Shown: positions 8,432 through 19,065 of the stretch, piece by piece
Numbering within the stretch: the first letter of the stretch is position 1
Layout: the number at the start of each line of letters is the position of its first letter
From: Pseudoalteromonas haloplanktis ATCC 14393
Lineage (GTDB): Bacteria; Pseudomonadota; Gammaproteobacteria; Enterobacterales; Alteromonadaceae
Assembly (NCBI RefSeq): GCF_000238355.1
Contig: NZ_AHCA01000005.1
Span: 1 to 64,000 of the forward strand
Reading direction: 5' to 3'
Length of the DNA stretch: 64,000 nt
Made by a program: the position numbers and the translations under genes
The notes under the pieces: generated by a model
What the model was told of the DNA's origin: nothing
Database searches by the model: none
The model's input: only the letters and a program-made list of their open reading frames with translations

Positions 8432-9445
8432 CTATTTATAGCCGTTAGGGTTGTTACTTTGCCAGCGCCAAGTATCTTGCATCATACTATCAATCCCGCG
8501 CTCTGCTTGCCAACCAAGCTCATTAAGGGCTTTTTCTGGTGCCGCGTAACAGGCTGCGATATCGCCTGGACGGCGAGGGGATACTTGATAAGGAACATCT
8601 TTACCGCAGGCTTGGCTGAATGCGTTGAGCATTTGCAGCACTGAATAACCATTGCCTGTGCCAAGGTTGTAAACGTGGGCGCCGCTATCTTGGTTTATTT
8701 TATTAAGTGCCTTTAAATGGCCAAGTGCTAAGTCTACAACGTGGATATAATCACGAACCCCAGTACCATCGACGGTATCGTAATCATCACCAAATACACC
8801 TAACTGCTTTAACTTACCAACAGCAACTTGCGAAATGTAAGGAAGCAGGTTATTTGGAATACCATTTGGATCTTCACCAATTAAACCTGATTCATGTGCA
8901 CCTACAGGGTTAAAGTAGCGCAATATCGCAAAAGCAAAGCGCTCGTCTGATTTTGCGATATCTTGCAGCATCATTTCAACCATCAGTTTTGATGTACCAT
9001 AAGGGTTGGTAGTACCACCTACAGGGAAGTCTTCACGAATTGGCAGACTTGCCGGGTCACCATAAACGGTAGCAGATGAACTAAATACTAGCTTGAATAC
9101 ACCCGCATCACGCATAGCATCAACGAGGCTTAGCGTACCTTGTACGTTATTTTGATAGTACTCAATTGGCTTTTCGACTGACTCGCCTACCGCTTTTAGA
9201 CCTGCAAAATGAATAACACTCTCGATTTGATGTTTAGCAAACACGTGGTCTAAAAATACTTTATCGAGAATATCACCTTGATAAAAAGTCACGTCTTTTG
9301 CTGTAATGCTTTTGACTCGGTTGAGTGATTCTGGTGACGAATTACTTAGGTTATCAATAACGACAACATCCTGTCCTTGCTGTAGTAGTTCTAAAACTGT
9401 GTGTGAGCCAATATAGCCTGCACCACCGGTGACTAAAATAGTCAT
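8432..9445 (-). CDS. galE: UDP-glucose 4-epimerase
   Basis: This is a 337-residue short-chain dehydrogenase/epimerase. The N-terminal NAD-binding motif is [10 protein letters not shown] (about 6-15). The active site has SSSATVY (about 122-128) and YGTSK, the YxxxK pair near residue 150. It interconverts UDP-glucose and UDP-galactose and feeds LPS, capsule and exopolysaccharide synthesis in the cytoplasm. Length is the standard 335-340. It stands alone here, converging on the hydroxylase gene, with no other gal genes nearby. Confidence 0.97.
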   Translation of the reverse strand: MTILVTGGAGYIGSHTVLELLQQGQDVVVIDNLSNSSPESLNRVKSITAKDVTFYQGDILDKVFLDHVFAKHQIESVIHFAGLKAVGESVEKPIEYYQNNVQGTLSLVDAMRDAGVFKLVFSSSATVYGDPASLPIREDFPVGGTTNPYGTSKLMVEMMLQDIAKSDERFAFAILRYFNPVGAHESGLIGEDPNGIPNNLLPYISQVAVGKLKQLGVFGDDYDTVDGTGVRDYIHVVDLALGHLKALNKINQDSGAHVYNLGTGNGYSVLQMLNAFSQACGKDVPYQVSPRRPGDIAACYAAPEKALNELGWQAERGIDSMMQDTWRWQSNNPNGYK

Positions 9446-9674
9446 ACTATCTCCATTTAAGTAATTTTATTCAATTAAGCTAATTTCATCACAAATAGTG
9501 ATTGATTGCCTGTTTTATCTGTCATTAATTTTTTTTAGTGTTAGTAAAACTATCTGCTTGATTACATTTTTGCTATAAATGATAACAATTAAGAAAATTA
9601 GTATTAAGCTATAGTTAAGTTGAAAGTGCTAATCTTGCACCTAACATAGGGTAACGCCTTTATTGGAGAATGTT

Positions 9675-10172
9675 ATGAATACAGTAAAAAAAATAGCAAT
9701 GGCAATGCTAGTAGCACTTCCTGTTTTTGCTCATGCTGGCGAGGCTGTAGTTAAATGGCAAGACTTTAATGATTACCGCGATACGCGACCATCCAATGAA
9801 CCTAAAGGGTCATATCATAAACATATTGCGACAAGCTTTGAAAAGCACTTCAATAAATTGGCTGAAGATTTACCAGAAGGTTATAAATTTAACGTTGAAG
9901 TGACTGAACTTGATTTAGCTGGTGATGTACGTTTTGGCGGTATGAATGATTTACGTATTATTAAACCTATTTATTTTCCACGCATCGAGTTTAAATACTC
10001 AGTGACTGATAAAGATGGCAAAGTGCTGAGTGAAAGCGATAAAGTCGAGTTAAAAGACATGGGCTTTATGGATAAAATTAAAATGGGCCGTGATGAAGAG
10101 TTTTATTACGATAAACGTTTAATTACAGATTGGTTTAATAAAGAATTAATGCCGCAAATTGTTCCTAGTTAA
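9675..10172 (+). CDS. DUF3016 family secreted protein
   Basis: This 165-residue protein has a clear signal peptide (1-22, ending FAHAG) and a compact charged domain with DFNDYRDTRPSNEPKGSY and a repeated IKMGRDEEFYYDKRL pattern. It fits the DUF3016 family of gammaproteobacterial periplasmic proteins, which has no known function. The ATG at 9675 is preferred over an in-frame TTG at 9663 because GGAGA lies 5 bases before it. It is monocistronic and ends at a strong terminator. Confidence 0.8.
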   Translation: MNTVKKIAMAMLVALPVFAHAGEAVVKWQDFNDYRDTRPSNEPKGSYHKHIATSFEKHFNKLAEDLPEGYKFNVEVTELDLAGDVRFGGMNDLRIIKPIYFPRIEFKYSVTDKDGKVLSESDKVELKDMGFMDKIKMGRDEEFYYDKRLITDWFNKELMPQIVPS

Positions 10173-10194
10173 TTACATCCTAGCTAGGATGAAG

Positions 10195-10221
10195 AAGCGC
10201 TCACACTGTGAGCGCTTTTTT
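10195..10221. terminator. Intrinsic terminator
   Basis: A perfect palindrome AAGCGCTCACA/TGTGAGCGCTT is followed by a T run on the plus strand. It closes the DUF3016 gene and also faces the convergent 96-residue gene. Confidence 0.85.
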
Positions 10222-10222
10222 G

Positions 10223-10513
10223 CTATTTAAAGGTCGCTAATAATTGCAGGATTTGTTGGAGTTTAATTACCGTAGCTTTAAGCTTTTCTTCGTCAAGGCC
10301 GTTTGTGCTTAGGCTCTCGACATCAGCGGCAACATCCAGAACATAAGGTTTAAAGCGCTTTGCTTCAAAACTAAATCCTGCATCTGCAGGAAATAATGCT
10401 TTAAATTTGCCATGGCCCTGTTGCTGAAGTTCATCTAACTTTTTATCAGCATCAAGTGATTGACGATAAACAATTTTTAAGTTGGCATTGAGTTGTTCAA
10501 TAATAGAATCCAT
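10223..10513 (-). CDS. Conserved hypothetical protein, 96 residues
   Basis: I do not recognise the family. The protein is soluble and mostly helical: an N-terminal amphipathic helix (1-30), a short middle part (GKFKALFPADAGFSFEAKRF), then helices ending KLQQILQLLATFK. There is no signal peptide, membrane segment or catalytic motif. The coding bias (AT-rich third positions) matches its neighbours, which favours a real gene. It sits between convergent DUF3016 and a divergent small gene. Confidence 0.6.
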   Translation of the reverse strand: MDSIIEQLNANLKIVYRQSLDADKKLDELQQQGHGKFKALFPADAGFSFEAKRFKPYVLDVAADVESLSTNGLDEEKLKATVIKLQQILQLLATFK

Positions 10514-10584
10514 TTTTTTCCTAAAGCTTTCGACTGCATTGCCGATATAATACGGGTAATGAACTAAAAAGTCAGGTATGAGCT

Positions 10585-10794
10585 ATGAATATATCAGGTG
10601 AAAACCTACCGGCCATGAGTGGTGCCGGACAAAGCGGTGAAGTTTACAGCGCAGCGCTGGCCAAAAAACAGCAAAAGGCTGATGGCGCAGCAGCACTGGC
10701 GTTAATTGAAGCTGCTGGCACGAGCAGTGCAGCGCAAACACCAGCAAAGTCTGTAACAGCAACGCTTGGTAATAATGTAAACGTGTACGTTTAA
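10585..10794 (+). CDS. Small Ala-rich protein, possibly YjfB-like putative motility family
   Basis: This 69-residue protein is rich in Ala, Gly and Ser, with a central helix (ALAKKQQKADGAAALALIEA). The overall plan of a short N-terminal strand, a middle AxxLxLI helix and a C-terminal NVNVYV resembles the small YjfB-type putative motility proteins, a tentative match. It has no signal peptide. The ATG is preceded by a purine-poor leader (TATGAGCT), so initiation is not strongly marked. Function unknown. Confidence 0.5.
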   Translation: MNISGENLPAMSGAGQSGEVYSAALAKKQQKADGAAALALIEAAGTSSAAQTPAKSVTATLGNNVNVYV

Positions 10795-10809
10795 TAGCGC
10801 ACAGCGCTA

Positions 10810-11823
10810 TTAAATCAGTTTGAGGTCAATAGGGGTCTTACTTTTTTGACCACCGATCTCGCGTACAAGTTTAGGCACTAAGTAACCTGGTAATGCGTGC
10901 AGCATATCAGCCATGATTTTGCGTGCCTGCGATTCATCAATATCAAAGTGACTAGCTCCTGCAACTTTATCAAGTAGGTATAAATAATAAGGCAGTACAT
11001 CAGCTGCAAATAATGCTTCACTCAGTGCAATTTGCGCTTGGCTTGAGTCATTCACTTCTTTTAATATTACTGCTTGATTTAGTAACATCACTCCAGCTTG
11101 TTTTAGCTTTTGCATCGCGGCTTTAAATTCATCGTCAATCTCATTGGCGTGATTAATATGATTAATGAATACGATTTTAAGCGGTGATTTTTCTAATCGT
11201 TGGCATAATTGCTCGGTAATACGCGCAGGGATCACCACAGGTAATCGGCTATGAATTCGCATCCGCTTAATTTGTGGTAATTGTTCCAGCTCATCCATAA
11301 ACCAACTAATAGCATCGTCTTTGGCCATTAGAGGGTCGCCACCACTTAAGATCACTTCATTGATATTATGATCCGACTTAATGTAATCGAGAGCTTCAAT
11401 GAGACTGCGTTTATTCAGTTGATTTTCTTGGTATGGAAAGTGACGACGAAAGCAATATCTGCAATTTACAGCACACCCAGTTTTAAACATCACTAAAACC
11501 CGCGACTTGTATTTATGTAATAGCCCAGGTTGCGCATTGTTTTGCTCTTGCAAAGGATCTTTATCAAATCCGGTTTTAGAGATAAACTCTTGGTGGCGTG
11601 GCATGACCTGCAACAGTAATGGGTCGTTTATATCGCCATAACGCATTTTTTTGATAAAAGGCACAGGTACACGAACCGGAAAAAGAGCCCGTGCTTTAAG
11701 GTCTTTTTCATCGGCCATGCTTGATAAACCTAGCATTTCTAGCAAGGTGCGTGGGCAAGTAACAACATTAGCTAATTCTTTTTGCCAGTTTTTATGCAAA
11801 TTTGCTTCATTTCTTTGTATCAT
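10810..11823 (-). CDS. epmB: EF-P beta-lysylation protein EpmB (lysine 2,3-aminomutase-like radical SAM enzyme)
   Basis: EpmB converts (S)-alpha-lysine to (R)-beta-lysine, which EpmA attaches to EF-P. The radical SAM cluster motif CxxxCxxC is present as GCAVNCRYCFRRHFPY (about residues 115-130), followed by ILSGGDPL. Length (about 337) is that of the EpmB/KamA-like group. The ATG at 11823 is used; a GTG two codons upstream (11829) is an equal alternative because neither has a strong ribosome-binding site. It is divergent from efp with about 40 bp between them. Confidence 0.95.
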   Translation of the reverse strand: MIQRNEANLHKNWQKELANVVTCPRTLLEMLGLSSMADEKDLKARALFPVRVPVPFIKKMRYGDINDPLLLQVMPRHQEFISKTGFDKDPLQEQNNAQPGLLHKYKSRVLVMFKTGCAVNCRYCFRRHFPYQENQLNKRSLIEALDYIKSDHNINEVILSGGDPLMAKDDAISWFMDELEQLPQIKRMRIHSRLPVVIPARITEQLCQRLEKSPLKIVFINHINHANEIDDEFKAAMQKLKQAGVMLLNQAVILKEVNDSSQAQIALSEALFAADVLPYYLYLLDKVAGASHFDIDESQARKIMADMLHALPGYLVPKLVREIGGQKSKTPIDLKLI

Positions 11824-11865
11824 TGGCACGTAGATTACTCGAAAAATTATTAGATAGAGGAAACG

Positions 11866-12432
11866 ATGGCGAATTATAGCACCAACGAGTTCAAGGGCGG
11901 CCTAAAAATTATGATGGACGGCGAGCCTTGCAGTATTTTAGAAAATGAAATGGTAAAGCCTGGTAAAGGTCAAGCATTTAACCGTGTTCGCATCCGTAAA
12001 CTGATCTCAGGAAAAGTTCTTGAGAAAACCTTTAAATCAGGTGATACAGTCGAAGGTGCTGACGTAATGGATACTGATCTTGCGTATCTATACACTGACG
12101 GTGAGTTTTGGCATTTCATGAACAACGAAACTTTTGAGCAAATTGCCGCAGATGAAAAAGCGCTAGGTGATTCAGGCAAATGGTTAGTTGAAAATGATGT
12201 ATGTACTATTACATTATGGAATGGCAGCCCAATTGCTGTAACTCCACCTAACTTTGTTGAGCTTGAGATCACTGATACCGATCCTGGCCTAAAAGGTGAT
12301 ACAGCAGGTACTGGTGGTAAACCAGCTACTTTAAGTACTGGTGCTGTAGTACGTGTACCATTATTCGTACAAATTGGCGAAGTGATCAAAGTAGATACTC
12401 GCAGTGGTGAATACGTAAGCCGTGTTAAGTAA
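11866..12432 (+). CDS. efp: Elongation factor P
   Basis: This 188-residue EF-P has the three OB-like domains expected. The modification loop reads KPGKGQAF, with Lys34 as the residue that receives beta-lysine. EF-P relieves ribosome stalling at polyproline stretches; the PPPPPP run of TonB2 in this window is one plausible client. The lysine, together with epmA and epmB beside it, shows the beta-lysylation branch rather than the rhamnosylation branch (EarP, Arg32). The AUG is preceded by GAGGAAACG. Confidence 0.98.
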   Translation: MANYSTNEFKGGLKIMMDGEPCSILENEMVKPGKGQAFNRVRIRKLISGKVLEKTFKSGDTVEGADVMDTDLAYLYTDGEFWHFMNNETFEQIAADEKALGDSGKWLVENDVCTITLWNGSPIAVTPPNFVELEITDTDPGLKGDTAGTGGKPATLSTGAVVRVPLFVQIGEVIKVDTRSGEYVSRVK

Positions 12433-12451
12433 GCAATAACATGACTTAATT

Positions 12452-12480
12452 AAATCCCAGCTTAGGCTGGGATTTTTTTT
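12452..12480 (+). terminator. Terminator/attenuator between efp and epmA
   Basis: The hairpin AATCCCAGC/GCTGGGATT is followed by eight T. It separates the highly expressed efp from epmA, which begins 10 bases later. epmA would then depend on read-through, which would explain an efp:epmA expression difference. Confidence 0.85.
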
Positions 12481-12489
12481 GGAGAAAAT

Positions 12490-13464
12490 ATGTCAGCAGA
12501 TCTTTGGATGCCTAGTGCCGAAATAGCAACCTTGCAGCAACGCGCGAGTATTGTAAGAACTATCCGTGAGTTTTTTTATGCCCGAAAGGTGATGGAAGTT
12601 GATACTCCGAGCCTAAGTGCAGCCAGTGTTACCGATGTACACTTAGTTAGTTTTAATACCTCTTTTGTTGGGCCTGGTCATGCTAAAGGCTTGCCGCTGT
12701 ACTTACAAACGTCTCCTGAGTTTGCTATGAAGCGCTTGTTAGCGGCCGGTAGTGGTGCTATTTTTCAGCTTTGTAAGGCGTTTCGTAATGAAGAAGCGGG
12801 TAGTCATCACAACCCAGAATTTACTATGTTGGAATGGTATCGTCCTGGGTTTGATGAGTTTGCCTTGATGGATGAGATAGATGAGCTAATGCAGCTAGTT
12901 TTAAATGTTCCAGCTGCGCAGCGATTAACTTATCAACAAGCATTCCAACATGCTTTAGGACTTGATCCGCTGACTGCTACCTTGGCGCAATTACAGCAAC
13001 TGGCTATTGAACACGGTTTTGCTGATATAGCCGCACAAGAGACTCACCGAGATACCTTACTGCAATTATTATTTTGTATGAAAGTAGAGCCTACAATCGG
13101 CCAAGATAAGCCCTGTTTTATTTATCACTTTCCTGCGTCACAAGCTGCTTTAGCGCGTATTTGTGAGCATGACTCACGTGTGGCGGGGCGCTTTGAACTT
13201 TATTATCAGAACATGGAGCTGGCAAATGGCTTTAATGAGCTTACCAATGCGCAGGAGCAAGCTAAACGCTTTACTGAAGATAATGTTTATCGAAAAGCTA
13301 ACAACTTAACACAGGTGCCTATGGACACGCGTTTAATCGCGGCTCTTGAGCACGGTTTACCGCAATGTGCTGGAGTCGCATTAGGTATTGATAGGTTGGT
13401 GATGTTAGCAACTAAAAAAGACACCATAAAAGAAGTGATCGCGTTTGATGTAGGTAGGGCTTAA
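12490..13464 (+). CDS. epmA: EF-P--(R)-beta-lysine ligase EpmA (GenX/PoxA)
   Basis: This 324-residue class II lysyl-tRNA synthetase paralogue lacks the N-terminal anticodon-binding domain. Motif 2 is visible as [20 protein letters not shown] (about 98-117) and motif 3 as [12 protein letters not shown] near the C-terminus. It activates beta-lysine and transfers it to Lys34 of EF-P. Length is normal for EpmA (about 325). It lies 57 bp after efp with a terminator between. Confidence 0.96.
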   Translation: MSADLWMPSAEIATLQQRASIVRTIREFFYARKVMEVDTPSLSAASVTDVHLVSFNTSFVGPGHAKGLPLYLQTSPEFAMKRLLAAGSGAIFQLCKAFRNEEAGSHHNPEFTMLEWYRPGFDEFALMDEIDELMQLVLNVPAAQRLTYQQAFQHALGLDPLTATLAQLQQLAIEHGFADIAAQETHRDTLLQLLFCMKVEPTIGQDKPCFIYHFPASQAALARICEHDSRVAGRFELYYQNMELANGFNELTNAQEQAKRFTEDNVYRKANNLTQVPMDTRLIAALEHGLPQCAGVALGIDRLVMLATKKDTIKEVIAFDVGRA

Positions 13465-13465
13465 A

Positions 13466-13550
13466 AGGTTCAAGATTCAAGGGAAGGTAAAAGTAATCTA
13501 GCTTTTACCTTGGTACTTTTACCTTGGAACTTTTCCCTTGAAACTCGTTT
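13466..13550. repeat. Degenerate heptamer array with hairpin
   Basis: From 13502 the sequence reads in sevens: CTTTTAC CTTGGTA CTTTTAC CTTGGAA CTTTTCC CTTGAAA. The part before it holds inverted relatives (GGTTCAA GATTCAA). Arms AAGGTAAAAG (13484-13493) and CTTTTACCTT (13502-13511) make a strong stem, with outer arms CAAGGGAA/TTCCCTTG. It lies between the convergent epmA and TonB-receptor genes and could act as a bidirectional terminator. Confidence 0.7.
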
Positions 13551-15644
13551 TTATAACTCGTAAATAAAGGTGACACCGGCGACCATAGGTTCACCAAGCT
13601 GGGTGTAAGTATGAGTTGCATAACCATCACGAGGGTCGTTACCAAATTCAAAACCTCGAGTGGGTACTTCTTCGTCAAACACGTTACGTGCCCAAGCGCG
13701 GATTGACCATTGATCCGCTTCATAACCCGCACTAAAATTAACTAAATTAACACTGGGTGCTTGTGAATTATGGCTGTCAGAGAAGTAATAGTCGTCTTTG
13801 CCTTCAATACCCACTGTAGCATATAGCTCATCAGTAAAGTTATAACGCGCTGTAAATGCGTATTGGTATTTAGGGGCTTGTGATTGTTCACGACCATCTT
13901 GATTTAAGCCTGATTGCGCAACAAAGTCATTAATTTTGGTATCTAAATAACCGGCACTACCAGTGAAAACTAAATCGTCTGTTAACTGGTAACTCCCTTC
14001 TATTTCAAGACCGTAATTTTCACCTGAGCTGGCGTTATCAACATAACCGGTAAATTTTTGGTTTTCTACTTTCCATGCTTTTAATTGCATGTCTTCACGG
14101 TACATATAAAATGCCGCTAAGCGCAGGACAAACTTGTCATCGAGAGAGCTGCCTTTCACACCAAACTCACCGCTCCACAAATATTCTGGTGCAAAACTAA
14201 CATGATTTTGGAAAAAATCGGCATCAAGGTTCAAACCATCGTCTTTGGCTTTTGCGAGCGCTTCAGAGTTAATACCGCCGGCTTTATAACCGCGGGTTAA
14301 ACTGGTGTAGATCATAGTACGGTCAATCACTTGGTATTCAAGTGCTAGTTTACCACCGACCATGACATCGTCAGTTTCTTCGATAAAGCCGTTATTATCA
14401 GTGTAATCACCTTGGTATTGCTCAACTCGCAAGCCTGTGATTAAGGTGGTCTTATTACCAATCGGCGTTGCTAGTTGACCATAAATGGCGCTATTACTAG
14501 TTTGATAATTTGAAGCAAATGGATTCGCAAGCCACGTATATTGGCGTTCTAAATCAACTTCCCGGCCTTGGTAATAAAGCCCTGCAACCCAGTTACCGCC
14601 TTTGCCATTAAATTGCAGTTCAGCAGCCTGATCTTGGCGATCACGGAAATAAGCATCGGTTGAGCTATAACCGTCAGGGTGTAGCCCAGCTGCGCATAAT
14701 TGTGGCTGGTTAATATCGTTACATACCCAATCTTCATCAAAGCTATAGACTAGGTCACTATCTATTCCTGATAAGTTAAGGCTTACATCAAACCAATCAA
14801 AGCCGGTGTATATATTAGCAAGGCCTACGGCAATACTTTCTTGGTTATCTTGGCCTGGTTCATCAGCTACGCTATTGCGGCTGTTATCTAGAGTAAATGC
14901 ATCATAGCCGTTGTTGATATCAATATAGTGAACGCTTAATTCAGAGCGCAAGTGATCGGTAAGTTGGCTATGAAGTTTAAAGCGGCCAACCATTTCGTCT
15001 TGTTGTTGTGTTGGTTTATCAAGGTATAAATTATCTTGATAACCGTCAGATTCGCGCTGGTAAATACTGGCGCGTACTGCGGTGCTATCTGTAATACCAA
15101 TACCTGCGGCAACACCCGCTTCATAACTATTGTAGTTACCTGCGCCCAGTTGTACTTTTAAACTTGGCTCAAAGCTTGGATCGGCTGATTCCATTTGAAT
15201 CATCCCTGCCATGCCATCAGCACCAAAGCGTGTGCCTTGTGGGCCGCGGTATATTTCAACTTGGTTAACATCAAATAACAGTGAGCTGCCACCTAGGCCT
15301 GAATAATTAATGCCATCAATTACTAAACCAACAGACGGGTTGATTGGATCAACAAACTGCGAGCGTAGCCCCACTCCGCGGATTTGAATATAGCGGCCAC
15401 GCGATGCGCCAGAGGTAAAGTTTACATTGGCGGCACTGGCAAGCATTTCATCTAGAAAACTAGCACCACGCTCATTAATTTCACGATCGCTAAATAAGCT
15501 AGCGCTGGCGCTAAGGGTTTGAATACTTTCTTTTTGAAAATCCCCAGTAACGAGTATTTTTTCAAGTTCAGAATCATCAGCAAAAGTAGGGGCGCTTACT
15601 AAAGGTAAGAGCGCGGCAGTAATTAAAGACAAGCGTAGTTTCAT
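13551..15644 (-). CDS. TonB-dependent outer-membrane receptor, ligand unknown
   Basis: The receptor has about 697 residues. It has a signal peptide (1-22, ending APTFA), a short linker with EKILVTGDFQ, and a plug domain (about 45-160) with ASFLDEMLASAANVNFTSGA, IQIRGVGLRSQF and VEIYRGPQGTRFGADGMAG. The barrel ends in VTFIYEL. The absence of the catecholate-type motifs leaves the ligand open (siderophore, vitamin or oligosaccharide). ATG 15644 is chosen because the mature signal sequence MKLRLSLITAALLPL starts there; longer in-frame starts add a charged stretch. It is convergent with epmA. Confidence 0.87.
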   Translation of the reverse strand: MKLRLSLITAALLPLVSAPTFADDSELEKILVTGDFQKESIQTLSASASLFSDREINERGASFLDEMLASAANVNFTSGASRGRYIQIRGVGLRSQFVDPINPSVGLVIDGINYSGLGGSSLLFDVNQVEIYRGPQGTRFGADGMAGMIQMESADPSFEPSLKVQLGAGNYNSYEAGVAAGIGITDSTAVRASIYQRESDGYQDNLYLDKPTQQQDEMVGRFKLHSQLTDHLRSELSVHYIDINNGYDAFTLDNSRNSVADEPGQDNQESIAVGLANIYTGFDWFDVSLNLSGIDSDLVYSFDEDWVCNDINQPQLCAAGLHPDGYSSTDAYFRDRQDQAAELQFNGKGGNWVAGLYYQGREVDLERQYTWLANPFASNYQTSNSAIYGQLATPIGNKTTLITGLRVEQYQGDYTDNNGFIEETDDVMVGGKLALEYQVIDRTMIYTSLTRGYKAGGINSEALAKAKDDGLNLDADFFQNHVSFAPEYLWSGEFGVKGSSLDDKFVLRLAAFYMYREDMQLKAWKVENQKFTGYVDNASSGENYGLEIEGSYQLTDDLVFTGSAGYLDTKINDFVAQSGLNQDGREQSQAPKYQYAFTARYNFTDELYATVGIEGKDDYYFSDSHNSQAPSVNLVNFSAGYEADQWSIRAWARNVFDEEVPTRGFEFGNDPRDGYATHTYTQLGEPMVAGVTFIYEL

Positions 15645-15764
15645 TCGGTTACTTAACTCCATTTCAGGGACTCGCATGATAGCAACTATTCTTATTAAAG
15701 TCGTGATACGCGATATATTAATGTGCTATAAACGCGCACAGTATACATAATAAGGAATACAAAT

Positions 15765-16160
15765 ATGACCTTTAAAGTTGACTTTAAAGTGCGTGATTAC
15801 GAATGTGATCTGCAAGGTATTGTAAATAACAGTGTGTATTTTAACTACCTAGAACATGCGCGTCATGAATTTTTACATGCCAATGGGATTGATTTTGCAC
15901 AGCTCGCCCGTGATAAAATTAACCTTGTAGTGATGCGCAGTGAAATGGATTATAAGCAATCATTAGTGCCTGGGGATGAATTTTACGTAGTTGTAGAGCC
16001 TGAGCGTATTAGCCGCTTAAAGTTTGGTTTTCGGCAAACGGTTGTACGAAAGCATGATGAGAAAGTGATGTTAAAGGCATTAGTAATTGGTACCTCGGTG
16101 AATGAGCAAGGTCGCCCATTTTTGCCAGCGCAGGTTGATCAGCTATTTAAAGTCGAATAA
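15765..16160 (+). CDS. Acyl-CoA thioesterase, YbgC/4HBT hotdog family
   Basis: This 131-residue single hotdog domain has the family pattern VRDYECDLQGIVNNSVYFNYLEHARHE, where the Asp of the CDLQG segment corresponds to the catalytic acid of 4-hydroxybenzoyl-CoA thioesterases. It would hydrolyse an acyl-CoA in the cytoplasm; chain specificity is not deducible. Length is typical (about 130-140). The ATG is preceded by AAGGAA. It is not beside tol-pal genes, so it is not the tol-associated ybgC copy. Confidence 0.85.
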   Translation: MTFKVDFKVRDYECDLQGIVNNSVYFNYLEHARHEFLHANGIDFAQLARDKINLVVMRSEMDYKQSLVPGDEFYVVVEPERISRLKFGFRQTVVRKHDEKVMLKALVIGTSVNEQGRPFLPAQVDQLFKVE

Positions 16161-16285
16161 TTCTCGAATTTGAATGTTTTTTACTATCTTAGAACAATTT
16201 TTTACATTAAAAACATGCATTTTTAACGGTATAGATGGTTATTTGTTGTTATTATAATGTGATTGAGTTTTAGGTTAGTATTCAC

Positions 16286-16687
16286 ATGAAATTAGCAGCA
16301 ATACCGATGCTTGTTATCGGTTTATGTGTAGGCTGCTCATCGACAGGGACCGTCACTAGTGAGCAATTGAAATACACCAAGTGGCAACTATCACGGGTTG
16401 ATGGTTTAGCGATCCCAGCATCTTATTCTGCCTCATTGAGCTTTATTGAAGCTTTGCAAGTCAATGGGTTTGCTGGTTGTAATAAGTTTTTTGGCGAAGG
16501 GCAACTTGATGATAATCATCTCACGGTGAATAAATTAGGGATGACCCGGAAGTCGTGTGGTAATGAGCTGGATGAGTTTGAACAGCAGTTTTTAAATGCG
16601 TTAAAGCAAGGCGTGCCGTTGCAAATGCAAGATCAGCAGCTTGTCTTAAGCGGCGAGCAAACGTTTGCATTTATTCCAGCGGGTTAA
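16286..16687 (+). CDS. META domain (HslJ-like) lipoprotein
   Basis: This 133-residue protein has a lipoprotein signal peptide with the lipobox CVGC (Cys17). A single META domain follows: TKWQLSRVDG at the start, VNGFAGCNKFFGEGQL in the middle and GMTRKSCGNELDEFEQQFLNAL before the end. META/HslJ proteins are small envelope proteins linked to heat shock or novobiocin tolerance in E. coli; mechanism unclear. The two internal cysteines could form a disulphide in the periplasm. Confidence 0.85.
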   Translation: MKLAAIPMLVIGLCVGCSSTGTVTSEQLKYTKWQLSRVDGLAIPASYSASLSFIEALQVNGFAGCNKFFGEGQLDDNHLTVNKLGMTRKSCGNELDEFEQQFLNALKQGVPLQMQDQQLVLSGEQTFAFIPAG

Positions 16688-16748
16688 GCGCTTGCAGACG
16701 AGTTGTATCTGACGTACACTCGTCGACGAACAATATATAGAATTTTTA

Positions 16749-16842
16749 CTTGTCGGAGTGCCTTGAGTTTTAACTTAAAGGCTGAGATCGCGAAAGCGGG
16801 ATCCGTGAACCTGATCAGGCTAACACCTGCGTAGGGAACAAG
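16749..16842 (+). promoter_or_regulatory. TPP riboswitch (THI element) upstream of thiC
   Basis: Core THI-box segments are present in order: GGAGTGCC, GGCTGAGAT, GGATCCGTGAACCTGATCAG, CACCTGCGTAGGGAA. The closing stem P1 is CTTGT (16749-16753) with ACAAG (16838-16842). About 160 bases follow before the thiC start with no clear U-tract terminator, so control of translation initiation or Rho access is more likely than intrinsic termination. It should reduce expression of the whole thiamine operon when thiamine diphosphate is plentiful. Confidence 0.95.
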
Positions 16843-17002
16843 CTGCCTTAAATGGGTGCTTGTGCGCCTGTTTGGCGTATAAGTACTCTGGCTGCCAAGG
16901 TTAGGTGTACTTTTATAACACCCGCCTACGATCCATGTAGCTGTTGCTACTCTCTATTGCATAGCAATATCTGACAAGACAACCCTTTTAGCAATGAGGT
17001 AA

Positions 17003-18958
<1,956 letters not shown>

Positions 18959-18967
18959 CTAAAAGGC

Positions 18968-19054
18968 GCTAGGTTCTAGGGAAGAGACTAGGTTTTAGGA
19001 TGTTGTTAACCTAGAACCTAGAACCTAGAACCTAGAACCTAGAACCTAGAACCT
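18968..19054. repeat. Heptamer array (CTAGAAC)6 with inverted partner, inside the thi operon
   Basis: The 47 bases at 19008-19054 hold 6.7 perfect copies of CTAGAAC. Upstream at 18968-19000 are two inverted relatives (GCTAGGTTCTAGG and ACTAGGTTTTAGG) that can pair with any register of the array. The element fills the only long gap of the operon, between thiC and thiO, and ends 4 bases before the thiO ribosome-binding site, so it may tune thiO-thiF expression. Confidence 0.92.
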
Positions 19055-19065
19055 GAGGAGCTCTT

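Noticed and set aside
9579-9600. Fur box upstream of the DUF3016 gene (GATAACAATTAAG)
   Set aside because: Only the first half resembles the consensus and the position relative to a promoter is unclear.
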